A stretch of DNA of 64,000 nucleotides from NCBI RefSeq assembly GCF_000699445.3, contig NC_067198.1, forward strand, positions 43,579,691 through 43,643,690, in the 5' to 3' direction. The position numbers and the translations under genes were made by a program. This DNA comes from Schistosoma haematobium. Taxonomy: Eukaryota > Platyhelminthes > Trematoda > Strigeidida > Schistosomatidae. This document shows positions 1 to 9,290 of this stretch, piece by piece; positions within the stretch are counted from its first letter, which is position 1; the number at the start of each line of letters is the position of its first letter. Below the pieces are notes generated by a model. That model was not told the DNA's origin, made no database searches, and saw only the letters and a program-made list of their open reading frames with translations.

Positions 1-246
1 TTATTTATTTTAGGCATCTAAATTTATTCGTGACTATCTAATCTGCTTTAATGAAAAAAAGTACTCATTTATTTAATTCTATTTTCGAATTGAAATTTTT
101 ATATTCTAAATGGAGAACAAATTGTTTGTTTATTTATTATTTGGTTAATTATTATCAATTTTGGCAGAAAAATCTGAATTCAGTGATATGAAGCATTTAA
201 TTTATCTTAAAATTTACATTGAATACATTCTGTTGTAATTTAATAA
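1..246. other. AT-rich stretch with no recognised feature
   Basis: I see no exon, repeat family member or structured element here. Confidence 0.6.
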
Positions 247-469
247 TTGAATTCATGTATGAATTGAAGCTAGGCCATCATGAAAAACCTGGAAGCAGTG
301 GACAACCGTTTCGTTTTATTGTGTGAGACTTCTCAGCAGTGTGTATCCACAATCCCGCCCTCCGCGAGATTCGAACACAGGACTTATTGATCTCGCGCAC
401 GAACGCTTAACTTCTAGACCATTGAGCTGGTCGGTATCCAACGGTGTTTATGTCTAACTTCAACTAATT
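247..469 (-). mobile_element. HH-SINE-A copy, hammerhead core broken
   Basis: Read on the minus strand, this is a tRNA-like head (A-box-like and B-box-like segments), then a hammerhead region, then the CATGATGGCCTAGCTTC-type tail of the family. The hammerhead core reads CTGAGAA instead of CTGANGA, so the conserved G8 is lost and self-cleavage is unlikely. Confidence 0.8.
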
Positions 470-1607
470 CTACTATGTTGATGCTGTCCAGTCTGAAAAC
501 AACATTTTACATTCATATAAAGAGAATCGGATCCCAAATATCCTTGGGTGTGTTATTCATAATGTTCAAAAGACTACATCTTATTAACATCTCCGTCAAA
601 CAGAATTTTATCATCTCTATAAGTTAGGTTGATATCTATATTTTATGGTAAGAAATTAATTCTTGAAAATTTAAAGATATGAATTATTACTTATAGAATG
701 TCATCTATGATGAGATGAAATCAAATGAAAGCAGCAATCAGCTCTGATGAAACCCTATTTAATATATTCACAGTTGAGATGACGGTTTGTCATAATCTCT
801 GGTTCAGTCATTAGTGTTTTAATAAAAGTCCTTCATTAAATTTACATACCTTTTTGCTTCATATCTGACTACAAACACTACTATTATGACCTATCAATCA
901 GCTAAGTTGATAGTTTAGAGCATTATTCTCCGAAATACATAAAATTGCTTCAACCTTTTCTTAATAATTTTCGTCAAGACTTTTGTCTACAAGAAATAAA
1001 GTGTTTGTTTATATGTATATTTGTCTGTATGTGTTTTTCATATCTGCTAAAACTTCACTTATTTTGATTGACCAATCTGATAATTGGATCATAGAATTCG
1101 AGTTTCTTTTTACGAACTTCTCAATATTGTTTCGAATGTTTCCTTCTTTCTTTTAATTGTTTGTTTCGCTATCTCGCATAAGTGATTGACTGTTAAGATT
1201 ACTTTAATTGTTAGTATAGACTACTTTTAACTTGACAAGAAGTTATATTCGCTTAGTTTGAGACTTCTGTTCACCTGCAACCCCGCCAGTAATCGGATCG
1301 CCAAAATTTTCAAGCCAATGAGTTATAATTCTATAAACCCAATCAGTTTGTGAAGTACCATGACAATTAATGAGTATCATCAGTGATATCTGTCTTAATC
1401 CAGATGTGATTGATCTTCATCAGTTATTCATCTAACTAGAGCATTGATCATACGTTTACCTTAGTATGCTATTAGAGTAGTCCATCTAAAACACATTTAA
1501 CTCTATTGAAATAACAAATAGTTATTACCTGAAAATACTAATAATCAATAATATCATCACAAAAAGTGGACTTATATTTCTTTTCGTACTTTCAAAATGT
1601 ATTACAG
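470..1607. other. Non-coding, probably intron or upstream region of the gene ending at 5176
   Basis: The first confident exon (1608) starts in the middle of a codon, so at least one more exon lies upstream. A good donor-like GGTAAGAAAT sits at 647. The 24 bases before it, following an AG at 622-623, would join in the right phase to the 1608 exon, but such a short exon cannot be established by eye. Confidence 0.4.
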
Positions 1608-1668
1608 ATATTCCACATTCAGAACGCCTAACCTGCATTCGATTCTTTCAAGATTCCATACTTAGAAG
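1608..1668 (+). CDS. Internal exon of the gene ending at 5176 (unidentified; tentative DEPDC5/Iml1-like C-terminus)
   Basis: A 61-base exon bounded by an acceptor (TTACAG before 1608) and a donor (GTTAGTGT from 1669). It enters after one base of a codon and leaves after two, and that exit phase matches the exon at 3063. The open frame reads IPHSERLTCIRFFQDSILR, which continues into RFGFINDS of the next exon. The composition is amphipathic and looks like folded protein, unlike the low-complexity frames nearby. The exon call rests on splice borders, phase and reading-frame quality. It is not proven by expression data. Confidence 0.6.
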
Positions 1669-3062
1669 GTTAGTGTATATTGGTCTTTTTAATTTGTGTG
1701 TTTCCTTAATAATTTTTTCATGGTTACACTTAAACGGAGAACTTATTCATATGTTGATATGTTACGCTGTTTAAAGTACTCGACATTAGATAAATAGGTC
1801 GAATGTTCGGATCCTGTTCCACAGAATTCGGTTTAAACAGCTTGGTAATAATACTGTCCATCACACAATACTGCTCAAAGATGAGTATATACACTTATGT
1901 TTTTTTTTGATTAGCTAGATTGATTTATTTTACACTTTGGCAGGATATTCAGTCACTTGAAAATGGATCTTTCAGGATTCTTCTTTATCAGAGCTATGAT
2001 AAAATTACATTACCTTTTATTAACCAACCCGATATGTGTTCACAAACACGTAGGCCTATGGAACTAAATTTATAGGAGAAGTTAAATTAATAAATATTCG
2101 TAGATAACCTCATCACTAATGAATTATCTCATCGTGTTGATCTAATAAATAGAAACTTCAGATAACATACATTTGCGCCATGATCTACATTCATTATGAC
2201 TGATTGACAACGACAGTTTGTATACATATCGACTAAGTACATTTACCACTCATCTGAAATCCATAAAAAGTGACAATTACATGATGCGTAGAGTTGACAT
2301 GTATCATAGTTCAAATAGTTGTCATTTCATTTTGAATTTATTACATTAGTAAATATAGTAATTGATGCTGAAAAAAAAACAACGGAAAATCTTGAATATC
2401 GATCTTAACTATGATCTTTATTATTATTTATTATTTAAACACATAAACACCGGTACAAGAAGGCACCAAATATAGATGCACCACATAAATCATTCGATTT
2501 ATGTGAGGGTTAGGATACTGTCCGGGTGCTCAGACCGAAGCAGGTGGTTTCCTTAGGAGGCCACACCTCGGAGCCTTCGACTTAAAGTTCTTAACCACAA
2601 GGCAGTGGAGTAACGTCAGGAGATGCAGTCTCATGGTAGCCAGTGACCAACAATAGGTTCAAACACCATTTGTTCCCTCAGGATACTGGATCCCACGTGT
2701 ACCATTGGATTGGAATTAGGGTTTTCCAACTCCCCTAGATGAACTCTTCGTGTCCACCAACCCGGTTAAACTGCCGGGAGAGATGACTCTTCCCACTATC
2801 AGCCGTACTAGGGCATTTGGGGGCAACTGTGATCCGTAAAATTGAATTCAATACAAGTCTCATTGAAAGCATTAGTTTCCTTAAGATTGATGTTTTGATG
2901 ACGAGTGGTACAAATCACGAAACCTAGATTCAGGACGTCCCTACTGATTGCTTCCAACTATCGAAAATTAGCTATAGTGTAGCTTATTGTCATATCATTT
3001 AGTTCATTTTATTATCAAAACATATCCACTGTTTTAATATGTTTCCATCTTTATATTCATAG
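1669..3062 (+). other. Intron of the host gene
   Basis: The intron runs from donor GTTAGTGT to acceptor TTCATAG. Apart from the Rep1 insertion at 2418-2843 I see nothing in it but AT-rich sequence. Confidence 0.55.
2418..2843 (+). repeat. Rep1, unclassified dispersed repeat, copy 1
   Basis: This matches 5404-5858 in reverse orientation and 46958-47505 in the same orientation. Shared blocks include AACACATAAACACCGGTACA-type sequence, CAAGAAGGCACC and GGATACTGTCCGGGTGC. It is clearly less AT-rich than its surroundings. This copy lacks an internal stretch that is present in the 46958 copy. No coding frame is evident, so its class is unknown. Confidence 0.75.
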
Positions 3063-3291
3063 ATTTGGCTTTATTAATGACAGCTGTGTTAAAGATCGTT
3101 TAGACTATGAATTACATGGTCGATTGGCTTTCGGTTCGTCTTGTTTTTCACAAAAACAATGGATTTATGTACATTGCAGTGGAGGTATATTTACCATGAT
3201 ACCTTCATATGAAAGTGGAGAAGTTCAAGGAGAAGATACTACAAGAAACTTCTCTGTCATTACTGAGTCTTCAGGAAGTCGAAAATCTGAA
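3063..3291 (+). CDS. Internal exon of the gene ending at 5176 (unidentified; tentative DEPDC5/Iml1-like C-terminus)
   Basis: The acceptor TATTCATAG precedes 3063 and the donor GTAAAAAAAT follows 3291. The exon is entered with one base left to complete an Arg codon and exits in phase 0. The 76-residue frame starts FGFINDSCVKDRLDYELHGR and contains QKQWIYVHCSGGIFTMIP, a hydrophobic strand pattern. It then becomes Ser/Glu-rich (EDTTRNFSVITESSGSRKSE), probably a disordered linker. A frame starting at TTG 3124 runs on past the donor into intron sequence; splicing at 3291 joins cleanly to 4865. The placement of YVH..GG.F is reminiscent of the C-terminal region of Iml1/DEPDC5 proteins, but this is from memory of the family and unverified. 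Confidence 0.7.
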
Positions 3292-3412
3292 GTAAAAAAA
3301 TGTTATGAGTTTTTTTTTTCAAGAATTACCATTCATAATAGCTACTTTCTAATTTATTTAGTGTTATTTTAATCTGTCGCATCACACTTCATCAATTACT
3401 CATTTATTATAG

Positions 3413-3535
3413 TGGTTAGCGTTTTTTTAGCGAGTTAGTTTTCTACGGGATGGGGTCACTAACCCCATGCCCAACCCTCCTCCTTTATTCGGGCTTGGGA
3501 CCGGCAGTAGCTCCAGAGGGGCTCCAGGTGGAGTT
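3413..3535 (+). repeat. Rep2 copy 1, short GC-rich repeat with a hairpin
   Basis: A ~120 bp repeat starting TGGTTAGCG and ending near GGTGGAGTT. It carries ATGGGGT and AACCCCAT separated by four bases, a perfect short hairpin, followed by CCCAACCCTCCTCC and a GGGCTTGGGACCGGCAGTA block. Other copies lie at 4656, 22308 and 45871. I could not classify it; a retroposon 3' end is possible. Confidence 0.75.
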
Positions 3536-4241
3536 CATTTAATATACTAGTTAGGGTGTAATACTTGAAGTATACGTTGTGATTCCAGACCCTTAATTTA
3601 CTTCGAACTAATGACAATACTGTCGACATTGTTTCAATAATTGAATAGAAATGTAGGCCAGAATGTGTTAACTGACATTGACAGTACCCATCTGTAAGAT
3701 GTCTACTTGCAAATCAGTGATACGATGTACAAAAATATTTCGACTACAGTACTGTACAATATGTGAAAATAAATTTGAATAGTGTAAAAACAAATACCTA
3801 AGATTAATCAACTTATGTAATATTACCAGGTTGTATTGAGTACTGGTAAATTAAGGACTTTAATATTAGACCCAGAATTCTTAATGCAGATTAGTTAAGG
3901 CATTCTGTTATATCCTAAATGATTCGTTCTATATCTTTTTCTTTTGATATGGATCTTGTAAATCACGGAGTACCTTTTTTCATGAAATTCAACGGATTGT
4001 GAACAGAAAATAAGATAGTGGTGTAATAAAGAGTATTAGTTTATAGTGAATCAGATTTGTCCAAGTTTAGTACTGTTTATCTATTAACCATTCATTGGAA
4101 ATCATTTTTTTCCTGGCTGTTTTTAATTTAACACTTAGTTTTTCTCATGATTAAGATAACGTATGGGATCGTGGAGATTGTTAAGTTGTTGATTGAGATC
4201 ATGAATCGATTGATGTTAGACCACAATTGAAAACCTGAAAT

Positions 4242-4286
4242 CACTAGACGGCTGTTTCGTCCCAATATCGGACTCCTCAGCAGTGC
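4242..4286 (-). ncRNA. Hammerhead ribozyme, core intact (HH-SINE-A)
   Basis: On the minus strand: stem I GCACTG with TAGTG, core CTGAGGA, stem II GTCC with GGAC, then GAAA, a very short stem III (ACAGCCGT, one mismatch) and a GTC cleavage site. It is open at stem I (type I). Confidence 0.7.
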
Positions 4287-4363
4287 GTATCCACGATCTC
4301 GCCACGTGAGATTAGGACTGATAGGTCCAGGGTTCCAATCTCGCGAGGCGAGATCGTGGATGT

Positions 4364-4409
4364 GCAATGCTGAAGAGTCCCACAGTGGGACGAAACGGGC
4401 GTCCAGTGC
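4364..4409 (+). ncRNA. Hammerhead ribozyme, core intact (HH-SINE-A)
   Basis: Stem I GCAATG with CAGTGC (one mismatch), core CTGAAGA, an extended stem II GTCCC with GGGAC, then GAAA, stem III ACGGGCGT and the GTC cleavage site. Confidence 0.72.
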
Positions 4410-4655
4410 TCCCAAGTTTTCCATGGCAGTCTAGCTTCAGTTGTCTCATGATCTCAACTATTAAAATTAAAATAAAATCCTCATTGAAAATTACATCCTT
4501 ATATACAACATCAATACACTAAATGAAGAGAAGAAAGAGATGCTTGGAAATAGTAGATATCGCACTTATATTAAACATTGGTTACCCTCATTTTTTTCCC
4601 AAGATTATGTTATAGATTAATAAGTAATATTGTTAAACATCTTGTAAAATTTTTC

Positions 4656-4777
4656 TGGTTAGCATGTTTTTATCAAGTTAGTTTTCTATGGAACGGGGTC
4701 TCTAACCCCATGCCCAACCCTCCTCCTTTACCCGGGATTAGGACCGGCAGTAACTCTAGAAGAGAACTACAGGCAGA
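4656..4777 (+). repeat. Rep2 copy 2
   Basis: The same GGTTAGC start, CTAACCCCATGCCCAACC block and GGACCGGCAGTAACTCTAGA block as the 3413 copy. The hairpin arm is altered (ACGGGGT instead of ATGGGGT). Confidence 0.75.
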
Positions 4778-4864
4778 TTTTTATAAAGTTTTACAATCTA
4801 ATAATTACTTTAATTAATAATAATTGAAAGCTGTTGTATTTTTATGTGTGTTCTAATTTCATAG

Positions 4865-5176
4865 GAAACTGATCATAATATTGATCATTTAAAAGATGAT
4901 TATAAACGTACAATAAATATGGATACATCATGCATATCATCAGATTGTACTGCTAATTGTTTTACAATACAAAAATCGATAGGTTATTTTTGGACATGGA
5001 ATCATATGTTACCAAAACGTTGGCGTGGTCATCTTACAGGTGATGAATTATTTCAAGATGGTATGTTAGCTGATTTTAGAATATTTCTTAATGGAGAAGA
5101 TGATCGTTTATTTGAATTATTCAATCGGTTTTTGGAAACTTTATTCACCAATAATAATAATAATCAATCTATGTAA
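4865..5176 (+). CDS. Terminal exon of the host gene (unidentified; tentative DEPDC5/Iml1-like C-terminus)
   Basis: The acceptor TTTCATAG precedes 4865, and the exon is entered in phase 0, matching the exit of the 3063-3291 exon. It encodes 103 residues up to TAA at 5174-5176. An internal ATG at 4919 is not the start: the frame is open back to the acceptor and reads ETDHNIDHLKDDYKR before it. Key stretches are IGYFWTWNHMLPKRWRGH, TGDELFQDGMLADFRIFLNG and EDDRLFELFNRFLETLF, ending in an Asn-rich tail (TNNNNNQSM). An aromatic strand followed by two amphipathic helices at the very C-terminus would suit a DEPDC5/Iml1 family tail. I hold that identity at about 0.35. The call that this is a real coding exon is much firmer. 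Confidence 0.75.
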   Translation, partial: ETDHNIDHLKDDYKRTINMDTSCISSDCTANCFTIQKSIGYFWTWNHMLPKRWRGHLTGDELFQDGMLADFRIFLNGEDDRLFELFNRFLETLFTNNNNNQSM

Positions 5177-5233
5177 ATGAAATCAGTGCAATATGTAATT
5201 CGGATTGATATGTAGAGATTATTTTTCTTAGGC

Positions 5234-5239
5234 AATAAA
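5234..5239 (+). promoter_or_regulatory. Poly(A) signal AATAAA of the host gene
   Basis: An exact AATAAA hexamer lies 58 bp after the stop codon. Confidence 0.55.
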
Positions 5240-5284
5240 GAGGCAATCATGATTTGATCTCGATATGTTTTATTATATTTTACA

Positions 5285-5290
5285 AATAAA
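5285..5290 (+). promoter_or_regulatory. Second poly(A) signal AATAAA of the host gene
   Basis: An exact hexamer lies about 110 bp after the stop, followed by T-rich sequence (CTTGTCTTGTTTTCTT) that could act as a downstream element. Either hexamer could be the one used. Confidence 0.5.
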
Positions 5291-5403
5291 GAATATTTCA
5301 TATAAATATCTTGTCTTGTTTTCTTATGAAAAGATTATCGATAAGTAGGTAATGCTTAAATAAGAAATTGGCAGTTTAGACTATTAGTGTCAGTAAGGTC
5401 TGA

Positions 5404-5858
5404 ATAGCCACGTGCATACAACCACTTCCAAAGAGAAGTCCTACTCACTGCCTTCTCGCGGCATTATTGTTGTTTACGAAATTAAAAAGACGAAATGCGA
5501 ATGCCCGGCGCTTTAACCGTGTTGGTGGACACAGAAAGTCCATCTAGGGGAGTTAGAAAACTCTGATTCCAAATCAATCATGCACATGGACCTCAGCATC
5601 CTGAAGGAACAAATGTTGTTTGAACCTGTTGTTGGTCACTGGCTACCATGAGACTGCATCTCCTGACGTTGCTCCACTGCCTTGTGGATTAGACCTTTAG
5701 GTCAAAGGCTCTGGATGTGGCCCTCTTAGAAAATCAACTGCTTCGATCTGAGCACCTAGGCCGTATCTTGGCTCTCACACAAATCAAATGATTTATGTGG
5801 TGCATCTATATTTGGTGCCTTCTTGCACCAGTGTTTATATGTTTATATAAATAAATAA
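5404..5858 (-). repeat. Rep1, copy 2 (reverse orientation)
   Basis: The reverse complement matches the 2418 and 46958 copies over most of its length, including GGTGCATCTATATTTGGTGC. With the 2418 copy it forms an inverted pair around the last two exons of the host gene. Confidence 0.75.
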
Positions 5859-6449
5859 AAATAAATCTGAATGTTCAGATTTCTTTTCGTACTGCTACGT
5901 AGTATGAATAACCTTATTTGGGCAATTATTTCTATTGTTTAAATCAATCAGCATAAATCATCCAGTCATTATCTCTTTGTATTATGGTTAATGAAAATTT
6001 CATCTATGAAGTTGTGTTTCCAATCAACCATAATTCTTCGCAAATACAGGTTGTGTTCCTCAGAGATGTAAAGTACAAAAGGAAGAAGTTATCGTATGCT
6101 TCGATTATCACCTACTTCATGCCATGATAAATTGGGAATAGACTAGGAATGATCAAATGAAGAGATAACTTTAATACATGAGATTATCGTGTATTGGAAT
6201 AAGTTGTATCAAAGCATTCGAACTTTTAACGTAGAATCTTTTGGTGAAGTTGAGTGATGACAAAAATCAATTGTGATGTTTTAACTGCTTTCATTTTATA
6301 TCATTATCATAAATCATGAGTTTAGTATCATCCCAGTTCAGTGTTCCACCATAACTGACATTATTAGTATTATTATTATTACTACCTATTCTATGCTTCT
6401 TGTTAATTTCCTATTCATTTGTACTGAATTGAATTGTAACGACTTGCAG

Positions 6450-6451
<2 letters not shown>
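5859..6451. other. Intergenic AT-rich DNA
   Basis: Nothing recognised except short ATT runs near 6362. Confidence 0.5.

Positions 6452-6498
<47 letters not shown>
6452..6498. repeat. (AT)n microsatellite
   Basis: About 23 uninterrupted TA units. Confidence 0.95.
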
Positions 6499-6499
<1 letters not shown>

Positions 6500-6616
6500 G
6501 TTCCAAATTCAAGTTATTGGTAACTGATCGGGTGTTAGTTATCATTTATAGATCTTGAAATAACTTGTTATGCAATCTGTGCGTCTATCAAGCTGAAAAC
6601 TAAACAAAATTACAAG

Positions 6617-6836
6617 GTTAGACATTAACACCATCGGATGCCGGCCCAGAGGTCCAGTAGGTTAAGCGTTTGCGCGCGAGACTGAATGCCCTGGGTTGGG
6701 ATCCCACGAGCGGGATCGTGGAGGCGCACTGCTGAGGAGTCTCACAAAAGGACGAAACGGCCGTCCAATGCTTCCAGGTTTTCAATGGTGGTCGAACATC
6801 AATCGGTTCATGATCTCAATAGAAAAATTACAAGAT
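6617..6836 (+). mobile_element. HH-SINE-A copy with intact hammerhead core
   Basis: Starts with GGTTAGACATTAACACC, then a tRNA-like head (GGTCCAGTAGGTTAAGCG, decayed B box GGTTGGGATCC), a hammerhead, and the tail TTCAATGGTGGTC...TTCATGATCTCAAT. It is the first of three same-strand copies within 1.1 kb. Confidence 0.85.
6726..6781 (+). ncRNA. Hammerhead ribozyme, core intact (HH-SINE-A)
   Basis: Stem I GCACTG with CAATGC (one mismatch), core CTGAGGA, stem II GTCT with GGAC (one G-U pair), GAAA, stem III ACGGCCGT (self-complementary, no loop) and the GTC cleavage site. Confidence 0.72.
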
Positions 6837-6945
6837 TAAAACCCAAAGTGTTGTGAACTTAAAGTGCGTGAAAAAAACAATAAGCAATTATATCATTCAA
6901 CCAGAACATTGCGTAATACATTATAAAATGACATTAATAAAACAA

Positions 6946-7142
6946 TAGACATTAACACTGTTGAGTGGCGGCTTAGTGGTCTAGAGGTTAGGCATTCATG
7001 CGCAAGGTCATGGCTTCAAATCCCGTACGCGGCATCGTGGGTGCGCACGACTGAGACTCCTGTACTAGGGCGAAAGGGCCGTCCAGTGCTTCTAGGTTCT
7101 CAATGGTGGTTTCACTATTGATCCATTCATGATATCAATCTA
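6946..7142 (+). mobile_element. HH-SINE-A copy, hammerhead core broken
   Basis: The head TTAGTGGTCTAGAGGTTAGG and tail CAATGGTGGTTTC are recognisable. The core has decayed to CTGAGAC and stem II no longer pairs. Confidence 0.8.
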
Positions 7143-7477
7143 AACTAAACAATCTCCACAACCCTTTACTAATGGCCATTTATTCCTTTTATTGAACCCT
7201 TCGACAATATAACCCCACTTCTCTACCAACGATCAAACCCAAATCATTCAAGTTTGCAACAAACTAGTTACATGTAGGCCACTAACTTCCCGTTTACTAA
7301 TTTGTATATTGACTTTAATTCACTCTCTGGTATAACGCGATCATTCATTACCAGTGAAGTCATAAATGAAACCTACTTGGTGCGAACGTGATGGTGTAAA
7401 AGTAGCAAAGTCTACGAGAGACCTGATGAGCATGTGTTCGATCATAAGAAAAAATGTTCCCAGCATTCTTCTAATTG

Positions 7478-7686
7478 AAGTTAGACATTAACACCGTTGG
7501 ATGCTAGCTCAATGATCTAGAGGTTAAGCTTTGCGTGAGAGACCGAACGTCCGGGATTCAATTCCAGCGCGCGAGGTTGTGAACGCGCACTGCTGAGGAG
7601 TCCCATAATAACACGGAACGGTTGTTAAGTACTTCCAGGTTTTCAATAGTGGTCTAACATCTATCGGTTCATGATCTCAATAAAAA
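7478..7686 (+). mobile_element. HH-SINE-A copy, hammerhead core broken
   Basis: The CTGAGGA part is intact, but GAAA has become GGAA and stem II no longer pairs (GTCC opposite ACAC). Confidence 0.8.
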
Positions 7687-7767
7687 CATAGAGTAAATAT
7701 TATTTTAAATCATTCTTCAATTAATGTGAATACAGGTGGGGGCAACCAACATATTTTAATACACACA

Positions 7768-7992
7768 GAACCGTTAAAATATGAGAACCATGCATTGAAT
7801 ACTTCATTTGCAAGTTCCATCGTTTGTCCTCCATATTCTGTATGATTCTTCCAAGTCGAAATCCCTTTCTATTTCCGTTTCTGTCTTCTCTCCAACTTGA
7901 TCTTCTTGGCCTTCTGCTGCCCGGTTTCCCACTTCCGGTTGGTGTTGCATACTACCTATATCTGTCGACATAAGTAGCGTATACCAGAATTC
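7768..7992 (-). repeat. Rep3 copy 1 (reverse)
   Basis: A ~260 bp dispersed repeat. On the minus strand it begins near a small palindrome (CTACTTATGTCGACAGATA) and ends in AAGTATTCAATGCATGGTTC. Related copies lie at 30711, 31372, 43590, 44608, 46436, 56895, 60190 and 60885. The 66-residue minus frame inside it is not a gene. Confidence 0.7.
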
Positions 7993-8886
7993 ATGTTTTA
8001 ACATATAAGAACAAAAATAGTTAAGTCAAATAAATTTAAGATAAGGGTATATTTTTATGACTCGTTTATCTGATTCCAATTAAATCAAATGATGATGTCA
8101 ACGAAATATACATGCCGTCAACCCTCGTATATAATTAGCGATTTGATTCGCGTTAGCGAATAATGGACTAATTCAAATACGAGAACGAATTTTTGGATAC
8201 GTATATTTCATGCACTCGTTGATCCAAATACACAATCAGAGAAATAAAGCGGTGAAGCAGAGCAGAATAAGCAAATGTGCCAACTTCATTTAGTCGAGCG
8301 TGACTGAATATTTACGGTCAGACGAAAATAAGCTAAAGACAAGTGATTAAATTAAATGATGGACACATATACGTTCAAATAAAAACGATCAAGATTATAA
8401 GCGAATAATTGACAAGGTCAAAATGTAAGTCATAATGAACAAATAAATCAATCTTCCTGGAAGCTAGAATAACCCATATAAGCTTGACATACTACTAAAC
8501 ACTATAATATAAATGGAAAAGCCTGAGTAGTAGTATTAGATCACCTTATTTGTTTACTGAATATCACTTCTTTATTATCATAATACCTAATGACCCAAAA
8601 CATTGTTATTCTATTGGTTATCAAATTAAAATTAATAACAGAAGGTGAAGCTTCTTTTAAAGGGAATTTGATTTATGGTTAGAATGTAGTTCATAATAGA
8701 AGAAATTCAATGAATTATCAATCAACAGAAAACATACATCTTCAATACTAATGTTAAATACATAAATCTACATAAAATACACCTCCCACATAGTTAATAA
8801 ACCTATTTTACATGACTTAAAATAGTTCGAGTTCATTTTGCTCTGTCTTAATTAATCATAATCAAACATATTTCTTTTACTTCCAT
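7993..8886. other. AT-rich intergenic DNA
   Basis: I see no repeat member, exon or structured element. Confidence 0.5.
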
Positions 8887-9290
8887 AAAGATTTGATGGA
8901 GTTTTGTTCTCTGAGCTGGATAATTTAGTCGTGGAGCTTTCATCGTTCTTCTGAACGACATCATCAACACAAACTTCTGGTAGAAATGAAGTGTTGTCTT
9001 ATAGACCTCGATCTTAAGTGGTTATTGTTGACCTCTAATCTGTTATTGGCAGATACAACAAAAAGAAAGAAGTAAACAATGACAGGTTTAAGGTCAACAA
9101 GAACCAATCAACATCAAGGTCTAAAGGACAAGCTGTGAATCACATGTGAAGAAATTCGAAAACTTCACTCTTATCTGAAGTTTGTACTGATGATGTCGTT
9201 CAGAAGAACGATGAAAGCCCCACGACCAAACCATCCAGCTCAAAGAAAAAAGTGCATTAAAACCATCCACCTGAGCTACAAATCTTCTCT
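8887..9290. repeat. Rep4 palindrome (two inverted copies)
   Basis: The left arm (8887 to about 9040) and right arm (about 9085-9290) are imperfect reverse complements centred near 9063. The most similar blocks are TTTCATCGTTCTTCTGAACG at left and its complement at right. Single Rep4 copies occur at 20575 and 27072. The plus frame at 9190-9387 falls inside and just beyond the right arm and is not a gene. Confidence 0.8.

Larger units (their letters stand above)
4180..4447. mobile_element. Head-to-head HH-SINE-A pair forming a palindrome
   Basis: The left half (about 4180-4310) is a minus-strand copy and the right half (about 4320-4447) a plus-strand copy. They meet inside the tRNA-like part, so the two halves can pair with each other over roughly 120 bp. 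Both halves retain a hammerhead core. The pair sits in the last intron of the host gene. Confidence 0.8.
3292..4864 (+). other. Last intron of the host gene
   Basis: The intron runs from GTAAAAAAAT to TTTCATAG. It contains two Rep2 copies in the same orientation as the gene and a fold-back HH-SINE-A pair. The remainder, for example 3536-4179, is AT-rich with nothing recognised. Confidence 0.65.

Noticed and set aside
9176..9250. Hammerhead-like motif in Rep4 (CTGATGA, a TCGTTC/GAACGA hairpin, GAAA, and flanking GTTTG/CAAAC).
   Set aside because: There is no U16.1 before the would-be cleavage site (the bases are GAC), and stem II is offset by an extra T next to the core. It is not a canonical hammerhead, although the consensus of more copies should be examined.
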